Positions 29,309 to 35,868 of a stretch of 35,868 bases of DNA are shown in pieces. The position numbers and the translations under genes are program-made. A model generated the notes under the pieces. It saw nothing but the letters and a program-made list of their open reading frames with translations, did no database searches and had not been told where the DNA came from. Source of the DNA: Clostridiales bacterium Firm_09 (GTDB lineage: Bacteria; Bacillota; Clostridia; Christensenellales; DTU072); NCBI GenBank assembly GCA_001604065.1, contig LVAO01000009.1, forward strand, positions 23,780 to 59,647, read 5' to 3'. The first letter of the stretch is position 1; the number at the start of each line of letters is the position of its first letter.

Positions 29309-30085
29309 ATGGCAGTTATCACAATGAAACAGCTTTTGGAGGCAGGTGTTCACTTCGGTCACCAAACCAAAAGATGGAATCCCAAGATGAAGAAGTACAT
29401 CTACGATGCGCGCAACGATATTCATATCGTCGATCTGCAGCTGACCGTAGAGCTTATTGAAGAAGCGTACAAATTCATCAACACCATTGTCAAAGAAGGC
29501 AAGTCCGTTCTTTTTGTCGGCAAAAAGAAGCAGGCAAAAGAAGCCATCCAGTCCGAAGCCGAGCGTTGCGGCATGTTCTATATGAACCAAAGATGGCTGG
29601 GCGGCACGCTGACCAACTTCTCCACCATCCGTACCCGCATCGAAAAGCTCAACAAACTCAATCAGATGGAAGCAATCGGCGAGTTTGATCTTCTTCCCAA
29701 AAAAGAAGTCGCCGCTCTTAAGGCTGAGCGTGACCTTCTCGAAAAGAATCTGGGCGGTATCAAAAACATGCGCACTCTCCCCGGCGCTCTCTTCGTGGTC
29801 GACCTCAAAATCGAGCATATTGCCGTTAAAGAGGCACGCGCATTGGGCATTCCCGTTGTCGGTCTTGTCGATACCAACTGCGACCCAGATGAGGTCGATT
29901 ATGTTATTCCCGGCAATGATGATGCCATCCGCGCAATCAAGCTGATTGCCTCGGTCATCGCCGACGCTGTTATCGCAGCCAAAGAGGGTCTGGAAGAACT
30001 TCCCAAGCCCGAAGAAGAATCCCAAGCGGCATCCGCTCCCGAAGCCCCCGTATACAAGGTTGTCGAAGTGCCCGAAATGGAATAA
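29309..30085 (+). CDS. rpsB: 30S ribosomal protein S2
   Basis: A 258-residue protein starting at ATG 29309 behind a perfect AGGAGGT; an in-frame extension upstream is the leader. S2 landmarks: [64 protein letters not shown] and [25 protein letters not shown]. The acidic, Ala/Pro/Glu-rich tail (about 230-258) is usual. It is followed immediately by a terminator, so it is monocistronic here: tsf, its partner in most bacteria, is not downstream. Confidence 0.97.
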   Translation: MAVITMKQLLEAGVHFGHQTKRWNPKMKKYIYDARNDIHIVDLQLTVELIEEAYKFINTIVKEGKSVLFVGKKKQAKEAIQSEAERCGMFYMNQRWLGGTLTNFSTIRTRIEKLNKLNQMEAIGEFDLLPKKEVAALKAERDLLEKNLGGIKNMRTLPGALFVVDLKIEHIAVKEARALGIPVVGLVDTNCDPDEVDYVIPGNDDAIRAIKLIASVIADAVIAAKEGLEELPKPEEESQAASAPEAPVYKVVEVPEME

Positions 30086-30100
30086 TTTCATTCATAAAGC

Positions 30101-30139
30101 AAAAACGCGCCCTCTGCCATGGCAAAGAGCGCGTTTTTT
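30101..30139 (+). terminator. Intrinsic terminator after rpsB
   Basis: AAAAACGCGC (30101-30110) pairs with GCGCGTTTTT (30129-30138), with an inner TGCC-AT-GGCA hairpin and a T-run to 30139. Its A/T symmetry lets it also stop the convergent lipoprotein transcript. Confidence 0.85.
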
Positions 30140-30182
30140 ATTAATAAAATATAAAAACCATTGGATGACTGTTTTTGAGATT

Positions 30183-30995
30183 TTACAAAATGGTATATCC
30201 GTCTTGCGGAAGGGCGAAATCTGCATCGGTAGGCGTTTCGTCCGTGTGGAGAGTAATATAAAAATTAAAAGTTCTGGCGAGCGTTTCATTATCATAGAAC
30301 TCATATTTCAGATTGCGGACGACGGGCGTGATGCCGTATTTTTTGAAATTGACAAACATTTTGCCATTCGAATAGGAGCCGGAGCTGCGTGCGGCATCGT
30401 ATTCGAATTGAACGACTTCCAGATCGGACCCGTCCTTATCTTTTATTGTGGCCTCTCTTTTTGTGTTAAAGGTCCAGTTTGCCAAAGAATCATCTTCGCT
30501 TGTCAGCGTGACAACGCCGTAGGTGCCGATTGCCATGATAGCTCCGACAACATCGGTGAACTCTTCGGTCATTGAATCCGAAATGGTTTTTGCTGTTTCA
30601 TTAATATAAGTAGTCGTTGTGACGGCAGGCGCAACGCTCGTATCTTTGGCCGTGATGACGATCAGCGTTTGTGCGTCCATGGTGAAGACAAATTTACTCT
30701 TTTTCATTGCTCCCGAATTATCAATATACGATACCAGGTTTGCCGTTTTGGTTGTTTCACCCTCTGTGTATGTGATGTCCCACTCATTGATGCCTTTATA
30801 GGTGTCCTGCTTGAATCCTGCAAAATTGAGCTGTATTTCTGTCTCACCGGTGTCGGAATAGGGGAACGGCGTATTTTCTATGGCGTCTTTCAGTTTGTTT
30901 CCGAAATCCTCCCAATTGAAATCACAGGCAGTCAGCATCATTGCCGCTATGGCGATGACGAAAAATATGGTTGCTATTTTTGTAAAACGTTTCAT
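30183..30995 (-). CDS. Lipoprotein of unknown function
   Basis: A 270-residue protein not recognised as a named family. ATG 30995 follows a strong AAAGGAGG. The signal peptide ends in the lipobox LTAC with Cys24 lipidated, so the protein is anchored outside. The rest is rich in Thr, Asp, Asn and beta-strand-like alternation (KFVFTMDAQTLIVITAKDTS; YGVVTLTSEDDSLANWTF) with no Cys and no catalytic motif I can name. It stands alone with its own promoter and lies convergent to rpsB. It could be a clostridial surface or binding lipoprotein. Confidence 0.75.
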   Translation of the reverse strand: MKRFTKIATIFFVIAIAAMMLTACDFNWEDFGNKLKDAIENTPFPYSDTGETEIQLNFAGFKQDTYKGINEWDITYTEGETTKTANLVSYIDNSGAMKKSKFVFTMDAQTLIVITAKDTSVAPAVTTTTYINETAKTISDSMTEEFTDVVGAIMAIGTYGVVTLTSEDDSLANWTFNTKREATIKDKDGSDLEVVQFEYDAARSSGSYSNGKMFVNFKKYGITPVVRNLKYEFYDNETLARTFNFYITLHTDETPTDADFALPQDGYTIL

Positions 30996-31020
30996 CTTAA
31001 TTTACCTCCTTTATAATTTC

Positions 31021-31048
31021 AGTATATCATACCGGAAAGAATTGTCAA
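31021..31048 (-). promoter_or_regulatory. Promoter of the lipoprotein gene
   Basis: On the minus strand TTGACA (31043-31048) and TATACT (31021-31026) are 16 bp apart. The leader is short, about 20 nt. Confidence 0.7.
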
Positions 31049-31126
31049 GATTGCTCTTGTCCGGGCAAAAACATGCAAGACCAAGGAATAAACGGGGCAG
31101 AAGATTCTTTCTTTGGCCGCGCATAC

Positions 31127-31153
31127 AAAAAAGCGGGAGCGATTTGCTCCCGC
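31127..31153 (-). terminator. Intrinsic terminator of the rplM-rpsI operon
   Basis: On the minus strand GCGGGAGC (31146-31153) pairs with GCTCCCGC (31133-31140) and is followed by six T (31132-31127). It lies 24 bp after the rpsI stop. Confidence 0.85.
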
Positions 31154-31177
31154 GGACGTTGCGATGACGATGTGCTG

Positions 31178-31588
31178 TTATCTCTTGGAGAACTGAGGCG
31201 CTTTGCGGGCCTTGTGCAAGCCGTATTTTTTGCGCTCCTTCATTCTGGGGTCGCGAGTGACAAATCCTGCGGCCTTGAGAGCCGGACGCAGAGAGGGATC
31301 CGCTTCGCACAGCGCTCTGGTGATGCCGTGACGGATGGCGCCGGCCTGACCGGTAACCCCGCCGCCTTTCACGTTGACGGCGATATCGTATTTGTTGGAG
31401 GTCTCCGTCAGCACGAGAGGTTGACGGACGATATACTTAAGTGTTTCTGTCCCGAAGAACTCGTCAAGCTGTCTGCCGTTGATGATGATGGTGCCTTCTC
31501 CTCCGGGAATGACGCGCACGCGGGCAATCGCCTTCTTGCGTCTGCCGGTGCCCCAAAACTGCACTTTTTTCACTTTCTTGGTTGCCAT
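31178..31588 (-). CDS. rpsI: 30S ribosomal protein S9
   Basis: A 136-residue protein with the S9 pattern: [14 protein letters not shown] near the N-terminus, [15 protein letters not shown] in the middle, and the basic C-terminus [25 protein letters not shown] (given in part) that reaches the P-site tRNA, ending in the invariant SKR. ATG 31588 follows GGTGAGGTGAT. It is 14 bp downstream of rplM, forming the universal L13-S9 operon. Confidence 0.97.
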   Translation of the reverse strand: MATKKVKKVQFWGTGRRKKAIARVRVIPGGEGTIIINGRQLDEFFGTETLKYIVRQPLVLTETSNKYDIAVNVKGGGVTGQAGAIRHGITRALCEADPSLRPALKAAGFVTRDPRMKERKKYGLHKARKAPQFSKR

Positions 31589-31602
31589 ATGATCACCTCA
31601 CC

Positions 31603-32034
31603 TTATATTAGCTTGAGAAGCTCGGGTTTCTGAGCCTGCTGTTTGTGTTCGGCACCTGCGTAGGTGTAAAGCTTGGTCAGCATTTTGCGGCCGATCGAAT
31701 TGGAAGGGAGCATCCCTTTGACGGCACGATAAACAACGAATTCGGGTTTCTTTTCCAACAGCTTGTCATAGCGGATTTCTTTGAGTCCGCCGATATATCC
31801 GGTGTAATAACGATAGAATTTCTTTTCTGCCTTTTTGCCGGTCAACACGATTTTGTCGCAGTTGATCACGATAACGAAATCGCCTGTATCCACGTTAGGG
31901 GTATAAGTAGGTTTGTTTTTTCCTTTCAGTATGCTCGCTACCTGCGAAGCAAGTCTTCCAAGAACCATGCCTGTCGCGTCGACAACGTACCATTTTCTTT
32001 CGATGGATTCAGGCTTTGCCATATATGATTTCAT
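31603..32034 (-). CDS. rplM: 50S ribosomal protein L13
   Basis: A 143-residue protein with the L13 landmarks [18 protein letters not shown], the [18 protein letters not shown] segment (given as [18 protein letters not shown]), and the [13 protein letters not shown] motif. ATG 32034 lies 8 bases after GGAGGT. It leads the L13-S9 operon behind a structured leader; truA and the ecf genes lie upstream on the same strand, but rplM has its own promoter. Confidence 0.97.
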   Translation of the reverse strand: MKSYMAKPESIERKWYVVDATGMVLGRLASQVASILKGKNKPTYTPNVDTGDFVIVINCDKIVLTGKKAEKKFYRYYTGYIGGLKEIRYDKLLEKKPEFVVYRAVKGMLPSNSIGRKMLTKLYTYAGAEHKQQAQKPELLKLI

Positions 32035-32038
32035 GGTA

Positions 32039-32106
32039 AAGACCTCCGTAAATGTCTTGTTTATACCGGGGTTTTGCGCTCGAGGGGCCAGTTCTTACCG
32101 CAAAAC
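32039..32106 (-). ncRNA. rplM leader RNA, candidate L13 autoregulatory element
   Basis: On the minus strand GTTTTGCG (32099-32106) pairs perfectly with CGCAAAAC (32071-32078). Next to the gene, AAGAC (32054-32058) pairs with GTCTT (32039-32043), placing the ribosome-binding GGAG in the loop. The layout fits an L13-type leader controlling translation. I could not compare it with the known L13 leader family. Confidence 0.5.
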
Positions 32107-32122
32107 TTCACGATGCCTAAAT

Positions 32123-32151
32123 ATGATATTATATTGTCGGGAAGAAGTCAA
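32123..32151 (-). promoter_or_regulatory. Promoter of rplM-rpsI
   Basis: On the minus strand TTGACT (32146-32151) and TATCAT (32123-32128) are 17 bp apart; an overlapping TATAAT lies slightly too near the -35. The start is expected near 32116, just ahead of the leader hairpins. Confidence 0.6.
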
Positions 32152-32193
32152 CCGATTACAGCGATTTTCTGCCCGTTTTCTCAAAAATCTTTA

Positions 32194-32931
32194 TCATTTT
32201 TCATACTCGACATGGATTAAACACAATCCCTTGGCGGGAAAGGTCTTGCCGCCCAATTTCCGGATGCCCGTAGCTAGCATCTCGTCGATCGTGTTTTCGG
32301 CAAGTTTGCCGCGTCCGATATAGATAAGCGTTCCGACGATAATGCGCACCATGTTGTACAAGAAACCGTTTCCCTCCACTTCAAAAGCAAGGATATCGCC
32401 TTCATGAATCACTTTTAAGGAATATATTTCGCGTACGGTGGATTTTTTTTGGACGCTTGATGAGCAAAAGGCTTTGAAATCATGAACACCCACCAGTTTC
32501 TTTGCCGCCCGACGCACCTTTTCGATGTCAACAGGAGGAATGACCTGAGCATAATAATCATCCTTCAAAGGGCTGGGGATACGTGAAATATAGGTTTGAT
32601 AGCGATAGGTTTTTCTCTTGGCGCTGTATTGGGCATGAAAATTTTCGTCCACGATTTCGCACCGCGTCAGCTTGACATCATCCGGAAGAAGCGCATTCAT
32701 CGCGAACACAAGCTTCTCCGGCGGAATTTTGGTGTCGGAATCAAAATGCGCAACCTGGCCCGCCGCATGCACGCCGGTATCCGTTCTGCCACTGCCCGTA
32801 ATGACAATCTTTTCTCCGGTTAGCTCCGACAGCGTATCTTCTATCACCTGCTGTACGCCGATACCGTTCTCCTGCCGCTGCCAGCCGTTATAATTCTTGC
32901 CCGAATATTCGATGGTAATACGAAATCTCAT
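32194..32931 (-). CDS. truA: tRNA pseudouridine(38-40) synthase TruA
   Basis: A 245-residue enzyme converting uridines 38-40 of the tRNA anticodon arm to pseudouridine. ATG 32931 overlaps the ecfT stop as ATGA and yields the family start MRFRITIEYSGKNYNGWQRQ; a GTG three codons earlier is less likely. The catalytic Asp51 sits in TGSGRTDTGVHA. Other landmarks are FHAQYSAKRKTYRY and GNGFLYNMVRIIVGTL. The ecf-truA linkage is conserved across Firmicutes and has no known functional reason. Confidence 0.95.
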   Translation of the reverse strand: MRFRITIEYSGKNYNGWQRQENGIGVQQVIEDTLSELTGEKIVITGSGRTDTGVHAAGQVAHFDSDTKIPPEKLVFAMNALLPDDVKLTRCEIVDENFHAQYSAKRKTYRYQTYISRIPSPLKDDYYAQVIPPVDIEKVRRAAKKLVGVHDFKAFCSSSVQKKSTVREIYSLKVIHEGDILAFEVEGNGFLYNMVRIIVGTLIYIGRGKLAENTIDEMLATGIRKLGGKTFPAKGLCLIHVEYEK

Positions 32932-33764
32932 ACCGTCCACGTAATCCCGAACAATCCCCAGAAGGAGTAATTTATTGCGATGATCAATCCTATCAAGAAA
33001 ACAGATACAATTCCTCCCGCGGCGTCGCGCCAGCCGAAACGCAGAACCTTATATTTCGTGCGGTTGGGCGTCGCGTTATAACATCGCGCATCCAATGCCA
33101 GCGCAAGCTCGTCTGCCCGGCGGAATGCCGAAACAAACAGCGGAATGAGTACGGGAAGCAACGCTCTTGCCCGTTTGATAAGTCCGCCGCTCTCAAAATC
33201 CGCACCGCGTGCCTTTTGCGCAAGCATAATCTTATCCACTTCTTCGATAAGAATCGGTATGAAGCGGAGAGCGATGCTCATGATGATCGCCACATCATGA
33301 ACAGGGAAACGGATTGCTTTAAGCGGTTTCATCAGACTTTCCATGCCATCGGTCAGATTCATGGGCGTGGTTGTCAATGTCAGGAGCGTAGAGCCGAGAA
33401 CAAGAAAAATAAGTCTGAGCGCCATGCCGAGCGCAAAGAAAAGACCCTCGACGGAGATGCTGATTTTCCACCAATGCCACAGAACACGTTCGCCTCCACT
33501 ATAAAAGAAAATATTGAGCGAAGCGGTGAGAATCAAAACAACCAATATGCCTTTTGCGCTCTTAAGGACACTCTTGGCAGGGACATGGGATCCCCAAATA
33601 GCTACTATAACAAATAATGCGATGGCAATGTAGCTATAAAGCGATTTGACCAGAAACACCGCGGTAATAAAAACCAGCACCAGAATAAGCTTCATCCGCG
33701 GGTCCATTTTGTGCACAAAGGAATCGCCGGGATAATATTGTCCGAAGGTGATATCCCGATTCAT
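32928..33764 (-). CDS. ecfT: ECF transporter T component, housekeeping module
   Basis: A 278-residue membrane protein. ATG 33764 overlaps the ecfA2 stop as ATGA; the open frame upstream is overlap only. N-terminal FGQYYPGDSFVHKMDPRMKL holds the D-P-R-x-K motif of EcfT. Helices follow, then the coupling-helix boxes: SIALRFIPILIEEVDKI with AQKARGADF, and FVSAFRRADELALALDARCY, the A-L-D-A-R-x-Y form usual in group II EcfT. It forms the shared energy-coupling platform with EcfA1/A2 and should serve several S components, including ThiT at 27285. Confidence 0.95.
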   Translation of the reverse strand: MNRDITFGQYYPGDSFVHKMDPRMKLILVLVFITAVFLVKSLYSYIAIALFVIVAIWGSHVPAKSVLKSAKGILVVLILTASLNIFFYSGGERVLWHWWKISISVEGLFFALGMALRLIFLVLGSTLLTLTTTPMNLTDGMESLMKPLKAIRFPVHDVAIIMSIALRFIPILIEEVDKIMLAQKARGADFESGGLIKRARALLPVLIPLFVSAFRRADELALALDARCYNATPNRTKYKVLRFGWRDAAGGIVSVFLIGLIIAINYSFWGLFGITWTV

Positions 33765-34618
33765 TTTTTTCCTCCCAATACATTCAGAATCGCTTTGCTC
33801 AGCGCGTCCGCAGAGAGCGTGTTGCCATCCAGATGGATTCCCCGATCGGCAAGCATATTGCGTATGAGGGCAGTATGGGGAAGCCTCAGCCCGGTACCGG
33901 CAAAAAATTCTTCGTTGCGGAACAAATCCTCCGGCTTGCCGTCCGCAATAAGCCTGCCGCCGGACAATATAAGAACTCTGCTGCAATGCTCGGCGATCTC
34001 GTCCATATTGTGACTGATCATGAGAACCGTTTTGACAAAACTTGTCTTTAGTTCGGCGACAAGGTTCAGTATTTCTCTTTTGCCCACCGGGTCAAGTCCT
34101 GCGGTCGGCTCGTCCAGCACCAGAATCCTGGGCTTGCTTGCCAGGACGCCGGCAATCGCCGCGCGTCGCTTCTCGCCTCCCGACAACTCAAATGGAGATT
34201 TGTCCTTGACTGCGTCCAGATCAAGTCCGACAAGGCGGATGGCTTCGGCGGCAAGCTCATAAGCATCTTCTTTGGCATATCCGAAATTGAGCGGACCGAA
34301 AGCAACGTCCTTCAGCACGGTTTCTTCAAACAGCTGATATTCCGGATATTGGAACAGCATACCTACTGTAGAGCGCAGACGCTTAAGGTCCGGCTTCTTT
34401 GACGCAAGGTCGATATCATATATCCTGATGGATCCTGAAGTAAGGCGGAGCAAACCGTTCAGATGCTGCACAAGCGTTGACTTTCCGGAGCCCGTCGAGC
34501 CGATGATACCCAGAGTCTCCCCTTCGGCGACACGAAAAGAAACATCGTCCAGTGCTTTTTTTGCGAAGGGCGTGCCGGGAGAATAGGTAAATGAAAGATG
34601 ATTCACTTCAATTGACAT
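33761..34618 (-). CDS. ecfA2: ECF transporter ATPase EcfA2 (EcfA')
   Basis: A 285-residue ABC ATPase with ATG 34618 behind GGAGGCGAT. Walker A GSTGSGKST, Q-loop FQYPEYQLFEETV (the Y-P-E-Y-Q-L-F form that marks EcfA2), signature LSGGEKRR, Walker B ILVLDEPTAGLD and switch His in ISHNMDE are canonical. Its 5' end overlaps ecfA1 by 16 bp and its 3' end overlaps ecfT by 4 bp. It acts as a heterodimer with EcfA1. The C-terminal helical domain typical of EcfA proteins is present. Confidence 0.95.
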   Translation of the reverse strand: MSIEVNHLSFTYSPGTPFAKKALDDVSFRVAEGETLGIIGSTGSGKSTLVQHLNGLLRLTSGSIRIYDIDLASKKPDLKRLRSTVGMLFQYPEYQLFEETVLKDVAFGPLNFGYAKEDAYELAAEAIRLVGLDLDAVKDKSPFELSGGEKRRAAIAGVLASKPRILVLDEPTAGLDPVGKREILNLVAELKTSFVKTVLMISHNMDEIAEHCSRVLILSGGRLIADGKPEDLFRNEEFFAGTGLRLPHTALIRNMLADRGIHLDGNTLSADALSKAILNVLGGKK

Positions 34619-35433
34619 ATCGCCTCCACAAGCTCTTCGTCCTTAAGAATGGGCGGCAAAGGGTATCCTGCTTCTCGCAGCGCATGTGCGACGCGGCTGG
34701 CCACAGGAAGCTCGAGTCCTGCCTTTTTTATAAGTTCAGGCTCCCCGAAAACCTTCTTTGGTGTCCCTCTATTGACTATTTCGCCGTCGCATAAAACAAT
34801 CACATCATCTGCGTCTATTGCCTCGTCCATATAATGGGTAATGAGGACAACGGTCATGCCGTTCTCTTTGTTCAGGCGTTTTGCTGTTTCTATCACCTCG
34901 GCTCTGCCTTTGGGGTCCAACATCGCGGTCGCTTCGTCCAGTATAAGAATCTCCGGCAGCATCGCAAGGATTGCGGCGATTGCCACGCGCTGCTTTTGTC
35001 CGCCGGACAGCTTGTAAGGCGTGCCTGAGCGGTACGCCTCCATATCCACGGCAGAAAGCGCCCAATCGATGCGCTTTCGGATTTCTTCGGGTGGGATGCC
35101 CAGATTCTCCGGGCCGAAGGCAAGGTCATCCTCGATGATGGAGGCGACCATCTGATTGTCGGGGTTTTGGAAGACCATGCCCACTTTGGCGCGGATTTCG
35201 AATATGCGTTTTTCTTCTCTGGTATTGATGCCGTCTATCGTAACGTCCCCCGCATCGGGAATCAGAAATCCGTTCAAAAGCTTGGCGAGTGTGGATTTGC
35301 CGCTGCCGTTATGTCCAAGAAGCACGCAAAAAGCTCCCTTTTCGATCCGCAGGTCAATGTTTTTGACCCCGCGGGAGGTATCCTCGCCGTTTTTATAGTC
35401 AAAACTGACGTTTTTCAGTTCGATAATACTCAA
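34603..35433 (-). CDS. ecfA1: ECF transporter ATPase EcfA1 (EcfA)
   Basis: A 276-residue ABC ATPase starting at TTG 35433 behind GAGGAAAAA (protein MSIIELKNVSFDYKNGED). Walker A GHNGSGKST, Q-loop FQNPDNQMVASIIEDD (typical of EcfA1), signature LSGGQKQR, Walker B ILILDEATAMLD and switch His in ITHYMDE are intact. It heads the ecfA1-ecfA2-ecfT-truA operon. In many Firmicutes this group follows rplQ at the end of the large ribosomal-protein cluster; here it has its own promoter and an IS remnant upstream instead. Confidence 0.95.
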   Translation of the reverse strand: MSIIELKNVSFDYKNGEDTSRGVKNIDLRIEKGAFCVLLGHNGSGKSTLAKLLNGFLIPDAGDVTIDGINTREEKRIFEIRAKVGMVFQNPDNQMVASIIEDDLAFGPENLGIPPEEIRKRIDWALSAVDMEAYRSGTPYKLSGGQKQRVAIAAILAMLPEILILDEATAMLDPKGRAEVIETAKRLNKENGMTVVLITHYMDEAIDADDVIVLCDGEIVNRGTPKKVFGEPELIKKAGLELPVASRVAHALREAGYPLPPILKDEELVEAICQLK

Positions 35434-35479
35434 TTTTTCCTCAAAAAAAGCATAAATAAGTTAATAAAGTATACCCCAT

Positions 35480-35508
35480 ATTATAAGAAAACTCAACCGT
35501 TTGAGCAA
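35480..35508 (-). promoter_or_regulatory. Promoter of the ecfA1-ecfA2-ecfT-truA operon
   Basis: On the minus strand a perfect TATAAT (35480-35485) lies 17 bp from TTGCTC (35503-35508). Start near 35473, about 40 nt before the TTG start codon. Confidence 0.6.
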
Positions 35509-35620
35509 GAAATTGACAAAAGCTACGGAGGATTCATTCTCATAAACAAGAAATGCCACGCGCGGATAATGTTTTTGAGGGCTTACAATACAAATAGAAC
35601 AAAAGGAGGCAAAAAAATAT

Positions 35621-35779
35621 AGGTTCTACGACACACATAAGTTCTTCAGCTTGGAAGACCTTAACAATCAGCTGAAAACACATTTAAGATACACCAACAA
35701 TCGCCCAATGCACCCATTAAAGTACCTCAGTCCGATAGAGTATCTGCAAGCGTATTACGCCGAAAGGGGGAAAGAATGA
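35621..35779 (+). pseudogene. C-terminal fragment of an integrase-core (IS481-like) transposase
   Basis: About 52 codons read RFYDTHKFFSLEDLNNQL, then LRYTNNRPMHPLKYLSP and IEYLQAYYAERGKE, ending at TGA 35777. This matches the C-terminal end of the DDE integrase core (rve) in IS481-family transposases, after the catalytic Glu. No in-frame start or upstream catalytic region exists; the sequence before 35621 is unrelated and carries a stray GGAGG. It is a truncated remnant, not a working gene. The flanking 3' end of the element seems retained (see next entry). Confidence 0.8.
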
Positions 35780-35868
35780 GAAAGGGGGATTGTCAAGGGA
35801 ACAAAGAGTATGGTCCCTTGACTATATTTTCAAATCCGAATGTGTTCTATATGTTTGACAACCCTACA
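35780..35868 (+). mobile_element. Probable right end of the IS remnant
   Basis: After the transposase stop, GTCAAGGGA (35792-35800) pairs with TCCCTTGAC (35814-35822), a 9-bp hairpin. The last bases of the window read, on the minus strand, TGTAGGGTTGTCAAAC, which looks like an IS terminal inverted repeat beginning TGT. The matching left end is not in the window, so the boundary is a guess. Confidence 0.4.

Noticed and set aside
1-35868. CRISPR arrays, tRNA or rRNA genes, phage or toxin-antitoxin modules
   Set aside because: No regularly spaced repeats, cloverleaf-like sequences, phage structural genes or small overlapping toxin-antitoxin pairs were seen on reading both strands.

Overview
The window looks like a piece of chromosome from an uncultured, probably anaerobic Gram-positive bacterium of the Clostridia type. 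The reasons are the ecfA1-ecfA2-ecfT-truA-rplM-rpsI gene order typical of Firmicutes, strong Shine-Dalgarno sites and sigma-A promoters, lipoproteins and single-anchor extracytoplasmic proteins without outer-membrane genes, a tungsten-type aldehyde:ferredoxin oxidoreductase, Feo iron uptake, and a TPP riboswitch in front of thiT. No tRNA, rRNA, CRISPR array or phage region is visible. The only mobile-element trace is a transposase tail at the right edge.

Left part (1-7160). A promoter and a structured, terminator-ending leader precede a six-gene plus-strand operon: a lipoprotein with a sulfite-oxidase-like (SUOX) fold, an ECF S component, a membrane-anchored second SUOX-like protein, two ECF ATPases and an ECF T component. 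It meets tail to tail (6 bp overlap) a minus-strand operon of aldehyde ferredoxin oxidoreductase, a MoaD-like protein and a ThiF/MoeB-like activating enzyme. The pterin-cofactor theme on both sides, plus a leader resembling the Moco/Tuco riboswitch class, suggests import or salvage of a molybdopterin or tungstopterin compound. This is the best candidate here for an undescribed system; the substrate is inferred, not shown.

Middle (7550-21810). A large MacB/FtsX-type ABC exporter with fused ATPase comes first. A TSCPD protein, a tyrosine phosphatase, a histidine kinase/response regulator pair co-transcribed with an HtrA-like protein lacking its catalytic histidine, a pyrophosphatase and feoA-feoB with a small Cys-rich partner follow on the minus strand. 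Next are two divergent glycosidase homologues (GH32-like and GH2-like), both with altered catalytic motifs and sharing a 75-bp divergent promoter region with a 10-bp direct repeat. An HD-domain protein overlaps the GH32-like gene.

Right part (21807-35868). A 233-bp noncoding element with 19-bp imperfect terminal inverted repeats comes first. It is followed by a phosphoglycerate mutase/alanyl-tRNA synthetase operon whose AlaRS lacks both the beta-barrel and C-Ala regions, a nitroreductase with an FN3-like membrane protein, thiT under a TPP riboswitch, a DtxR/MntR-like regulator with replaced metal ligands, a YhhN membrane protein, rpsB alone behind a structured leader, a lipoprotein, and rplM-rpsI behind a leader that can hide its ribosome-binding site. 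Last is the housekeeping ECF module (ecfA1-ecfA2-ecfT-truA), which is expected to power ThiT. Its upstream side, where rplQ is often found, carries an IS transposase remnant instead.
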